A stretch of 15,932 nt of DNA from an uncultured Rikenellaceae bacterium (lineage in GTDB: Bacteria; Bacteroidota; Bacteroidia; Bacteroidales; Rikenellaceae): assembly GCA_910588925.1 (NCBI GenBank), contig CAJURV010000048.1, positions 1-15,932 on the forward strand, read 5' to 3'. Below, piece by piece: positions 13,914 to 15,932 of this stretch. Numbering within the stretch: position 1 is the stretch's first letter; every line of letters begins with the position of its first letter. The position numbers and the translations under genes are program-made. Under the pieces are notes generated by a model. It was not told the origin of the DNA. It was given only the letters and a program-made list of their open reading frames with translations, and made no database searches.

Positions 13914-14911
13914 CGGTCTTCGATGCGTTTTTTCATGTTGTCGCTCACGAACACCTTCATAGTTCCGTCTTCGGCGGCGTAGACTATGTAGGCGGCGAGC
14001 TTCCTGTTGCGGTCGAGTATCCTGCGACTGCCTTCCAACCCCGATATCATCATGAGGGTGGCGTAAGCGTCCGCCTCTATCGCGCTGGGAGCCACTACCG
14101 TCGCCGACAACATTTCGTTGACGGTGCTTTTGCCCGTTCTGGGGTCTATGGAGTGGTGCACGGGGCGTCCTTTCTCGTCGGTGTAGAACTTGCGGTAGTT
14201 GCCCGAGGTTGCGAGCCCTTCGGACGACAGTGTGAGTATCACCTGCAGGTCGGCTCCCGGCGAATAGTTGCCCTCTACGGGGCGGTCTATACCCACGCGC
14301 CACGGCTTGCCGTCGTTGGAGGCGCTGCATATTATCTCTCCGCCCACCTCTACGAGGTAGTCCTCTATTCCCCGCTTCTCCAAGTAACGTGCCAGTACGT
14401 CGGCGCTGTAGCCCTGCGCTATGGAGTTGAGATCTATCCTCACTCGCGGGTCGCTTTTGGTTATTATGCGTCCGGCGAGGTTGATCTTCTCGTAGCCTAC
14501 CAGTTGCATGAGCGAGTCTATGTCGGGCTCCGTAGCGCGTGTGCCGGACCCGAAGCCGTAAGCCTCGGTCAGAGGCGCCACCGTAACGTCGTAGAGTCCG
14601 TCACTCTCGCGCGAAAGACGCAATGCCAGTTCCAGACACTCCTTTATGTTGCGGTCTACGGTGTCGGTCTCGTTGCGGTTTATGCGGGATATCAGCGAGG
14701 TGGAGTCCCATAGCGAGCACGATTTGTCGAACACTCCGAGTATGGAGTCGGTGTGATATACGCTCACTATAGGCTCGGGGTGGTTGTAGACTATGTGATA
14801 GGTGGTGCCTTGCGCCAGTCCGTTTATCTCGTGGCGTGTCGCCTCGGGCTCTCCGGCGCATCCCGATACTATCGCCGCCGATACGGCTATCTTAAGAAGT
14901 GTTCTCATCAT
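13910..14911 (-). CDS. apbE: FAD:protein FMN transferase, ApbE lipoprotein
   Basis: Transfers FMN from FAD to Thr/Ser residues of flavoproteins such as RnfG/NqrC-type subunits, on the outer side of the inner membrane. About 333 aa. The N-terminus is a lipoprotein signal with lipobox IVSGC (Cys17 if numbered from the second Met), so it should be membrane-anchored. Family features: LAQGTTYHIVY near the mature start, DLNSIAQGYSADVLA, VGGEI, TSGNYRKFY and HHSIDPRTG, then a Mg2+-binding Asp region EADAYAT. The start is one of two adjacent ATGs (14911 or 14908); the frame opens at 14926, but the lipoprotein signal favours the later ones. It is the middle gene of smpB-apbE-dagK; the stop overlaps the next start. 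No Rnf/Nqr target gene lies in the window. Confidence 0.95.
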   Translation of the reverse strand: MMRTLLKIAVSAAIVSGCAGEPEATRHEINGLAQGTTYHIVYNHPEPIVSVYHTDSILGVFDKSCSLWDSTSLISRINRNETDTVDRNIKECLELALRLSRESDGLYDVTVAPLTEAYGFGSGTRATEPDIDSLMQLVGYEKINLAGRIITKSDPRVRIDLNSIAQGYSADVLARYLEKRGIEDYLVEVGGEIICSASNDGKPWRVGIDRPVEGNYSPGADLQVILTLSSEGLATSGNYRKFYTDEKGRPVHHSIDPRTGKSTVNEMLSATVVAPSAIEADAYATLMMISGLEGSRRILDRNRKLAAYIVYAAEDGTMKVFVSDNMKKRIEDR

Positions 14912-14967
14912 ATCTGTTTTCGGCAAATGTTTTATGTGTCCGACAGTTTCGCTTTACGGCGCGGAGG

Positions 14968-15423
14968 TTATCTCTTCATCGCCCTGTCCATTTCGCGCTT
15001 GGCGTCTTTCTCCTTTATATAGTCGCGTTTGTCGTATTTTTTGCGTCCACGCGCCACGCCTATGTCGAGTTTTGCCAGTCCCTTGCCGTTGATGAACAGA
15101 CGAATGCCGACCACTGTCAGCCCCTTGTCTTGCAGCATACGCTCTATTTTGCCGAGTTCGCGTCTCTGCAAAAGCAGTTTACGGTCGCGCTTGGGGGTGT
15201 GGTTGTTGTAGGTGCCCCATTCGTATTCGGCTATGTTCATGCCTTTTACGAATAATTCGCCCCGGTGCATATAGCAGTAACAGTCTGTCAGCGAGGCTTT
15301 CGAGGCGCGTAACGATTTTATCTCCGTGCCGGTGAGTACTATGCCCGCAGTGAAGGTCTCTACTATCTCGTAGTCGAAAGTGGCCCTCTTGTTACGTATG
15401 TTTATCTTGTGTTGTTCCGCCAT
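14968..15423 (-). CDS. smpB: SsrA-binding protein
   Basis: Binds tmRNA and brings it to stalled ribosomes for trans-translation; cytoplasmic. 151 aa, full length. The OB-fold begins KINIRNKRATFDYEI, with GIVLTGTEIKSLRASKASLTD at about 27-47 (an RNA-binding surface), then GMNIAEYEWGTYNNH and PKRDRKLLL, and the basic C-terminal tail GVARGRKKYDKRDYIKEK that occupies the decoding centre. The tmRNA gene ssrA is not in this window. It is first gene of the minus-strand unit with apbE 56 bp downstream. The leader of about 85 nt contains a nested hairpin (15443-15509). Confidence 0.98.
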   Translation of the reverse strand: MAEQHKINIRNKRATFDYEIVETFTAGIVLTGTEIKSLRASKASLTDCYCYMHRGELFVKGMNIAEYEWGTYNNHTPKRDRKLLLQRRELGKIERMLQDKGLTVVGIRLFINGKGLAKLDIGVARGRKKYDKRDYIKEKDAKREMDRAMKR

Positions 15424-15442
15424 CGTTCAGTGGTTTGTATCG

Positions 15443-15509
15443 GGATAACCCGTCTTCGTGGCGGATGTTTTCGTGTGCACGTTTTTAGATGTCCCGCCCC
15501 CGGTTATCC
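15443..15509 (-). promoter_or_regulatory. Nested inverted repeats in the smpB leader
   Basis: Three concentric pairings: GGATAACC/GGTTATCC (15443-15450 with 15502-15509), GGCGG/CCGCC (15460-15464 with 15494-15498) and CGTG/CACG (15472-15475 with 15478-15481). They occupy most of the predicted 5' untranslated region of smpB. I do not recognise a known riboswitch or protein-binding leader. Confidence 0.45.
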
Positions 15510-15513
15510 TATG

Positions 15514-15521
15514 CAAAAGTA
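15514..15521 (-). promoter_or_regulatory. smpB promoter -7 element TACTTTTG
   Basis: A perfect TAnnTTTG on the minus strand, about 90 bp upstream of the smpB ATG. No clear TTTG -33 at the usual distance; the spacer is very T-rich on that strand. Expected to drive smpB-apbE-lipid kinase. Confidence 0.6.
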
Positions 15522-15621
15522 ATAAAAAAATAGTAATCGCCCCATTTACAATCCTTACGAATACGATAACGAAGATGAATTGATAAAATTTCACTTCTTT
15601 ACGCAAAATTGTGATAAATTA

Positions 15622-15653
15622 TTTGGATATAATAAAACAATAGTGTTAATTTG
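15622..15653 (+). promoter_or_regulatory. Candidate plus-strand promoter TTTG-N20-TTAATTTG
   Basis: TTTG (15622-15625), 20-nt spacer, TTAATTTG (15646-15653): consensus spacing and one mismatch in the -7 element. It points rightwards with no gene before the window end. Confidence 0.4.
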
Positions 15654-15877
15654 CGTTATGAGAAACAATTCGAAATGCTCTTTTTAAGTCGTTAATCGGT
15701 TAGAGGGCGTTTCGGGCTTAAACGTTTTAGTGCAGGTATTGACGAATACGTAAACTGAAGCGGGAAAGTCGGACGGTTTAATTGCGACTATGGTAAAAAC
15801 GAATATCGTTTGGTCGATTTGATGTTTACGGGAGGTTCCGTCGGGCCGGTATATCGGTCGGGAATGTTCCTGTTTTG

Positions 15878-15905
15878 CTCTTTATCTGATATAAAGAGAT
15901 TTTTG
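15878..15905 (+). terminator. Terminator-like hairpin, possible attenuator
   Basis: CTCTTTAT (15878-15885), loop CTGAT, ATAAAGAG (15891-15898), followed by ATTTTT. The stem is perfect but AT-rich. A second hairpin, GCCGGA/TCCGGC (15905-15910 with 15916-15921), follows at once. Confidence 0.4.
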
Positions 15906-15932
15906 CCGGATGTTTTCCGGCGTCGTATCCGT

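Larger units (their letters stand above)
15424..15932. other. Gene-free region at the right edge
   Basis: No supported protein gene. The left third is the smpB leader and promoter. From 15540 on the DNA is AT-rich with a possible plus-strand promoter (15622-15653), a nine-codon frame at 15658-15687 (MRNNSKCSF), short inverted repeats at 15708-15724 and 15767-15789, and two consecutive hairpins at 15878-15921. This could be the 5' leader of a gene beyond the window or a small RNA. Confidence 0.5.

Noticed and set aside
13914..14330. N-terminal extension of the lipid-kinase frame to 452 aa
   Set aside because: It lies wholly inside apbE, is Arg-rich and lacks any domain; the family N-terminus starts at the ATG at 13913, which overlaps the apbE stop.
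1..15932. tRNA or rRNA genes
   Set aside because: Gene-free regions scanned by eye show no cloverleaf, T-loop consensus or rRNA-like segment; a covariance search would be needed to be certain.

Overview
The window reads as a chromosomal segment of a Bacteroidales (Bacteroidota) species, probably host-associated. The sequence evidence is a GH92 alpha-mannosidase, several genes preceded by the Bacteroidota -7 promoter element TAnnTTTG, almost no Shine-Dalgarno sequences, and housekeeping proteins of Bacteroidales type. Coding DNA is moderately GC-rich yet uses ATA heavily for isoleucine. I cannot fix the genus from sequence alone. There are eleven convincing protein genes. I see no tRNA, rRNA, CRISPR array, transposase, prophage or plasmid gene.

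Layout: 1-826 has no convincing gene but is dense in short hairpins and holds copy A of a structured repeat. ung (minus) and a secreted GH92 mannosidase (plus) are divergent around 1490-1772, where the mannosidase promoter lies on a tandem 73-bp duplication. gpmI (plus) follows and ends at a strong bidirectional terminator. Facing it is a minus-strand unit rdgB - rlhA-like U32 gene - SAM methyltransferase (9299 down to 5836), with gaps of only 27-29 bp. A gene-free 500 bp carries two oppositely oriented terminators. Next comes a minus-strand pair, a BamA/TamA-type outer-membrane barrel and the L-serine dehydratase sdaA (12315 down to 9804). A gene-free 650 bp contains copy B of the structured repeat in inverted orientation. 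Finally, smpB - apbE - dagK-like lipid kinase (15423 down to 12972) form a minus-strand unit with an ATGA stop/start overlap, and about 500 bp of leader and intergenic DNA ends the window.

The genes are mostly core functions: uracil excision, dNTP-pool cleaning, rRNA modification, ribosome rescue, glycolysis, serine breakdown, envelope maintenance and flavinylation, plus one glycan-degradation enzyme. No defence or mobile system was found.

The unusual material is intergenic. A roughly 200-bp element occurs twice, 12 kb apart and inverted (457-660 and 12603-12798), with three consecutive hairpins kept despite sequence changes. Two of its hairpins share a design seen again nearby: a GC stem, GA opposite GA, a short stem, and usually a three-base GNA loop. 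The mannosidase promoter duplication, a nested hairpin in the smpB leader and a possible unannotated short transcript at 15654-15905 also merit checking.
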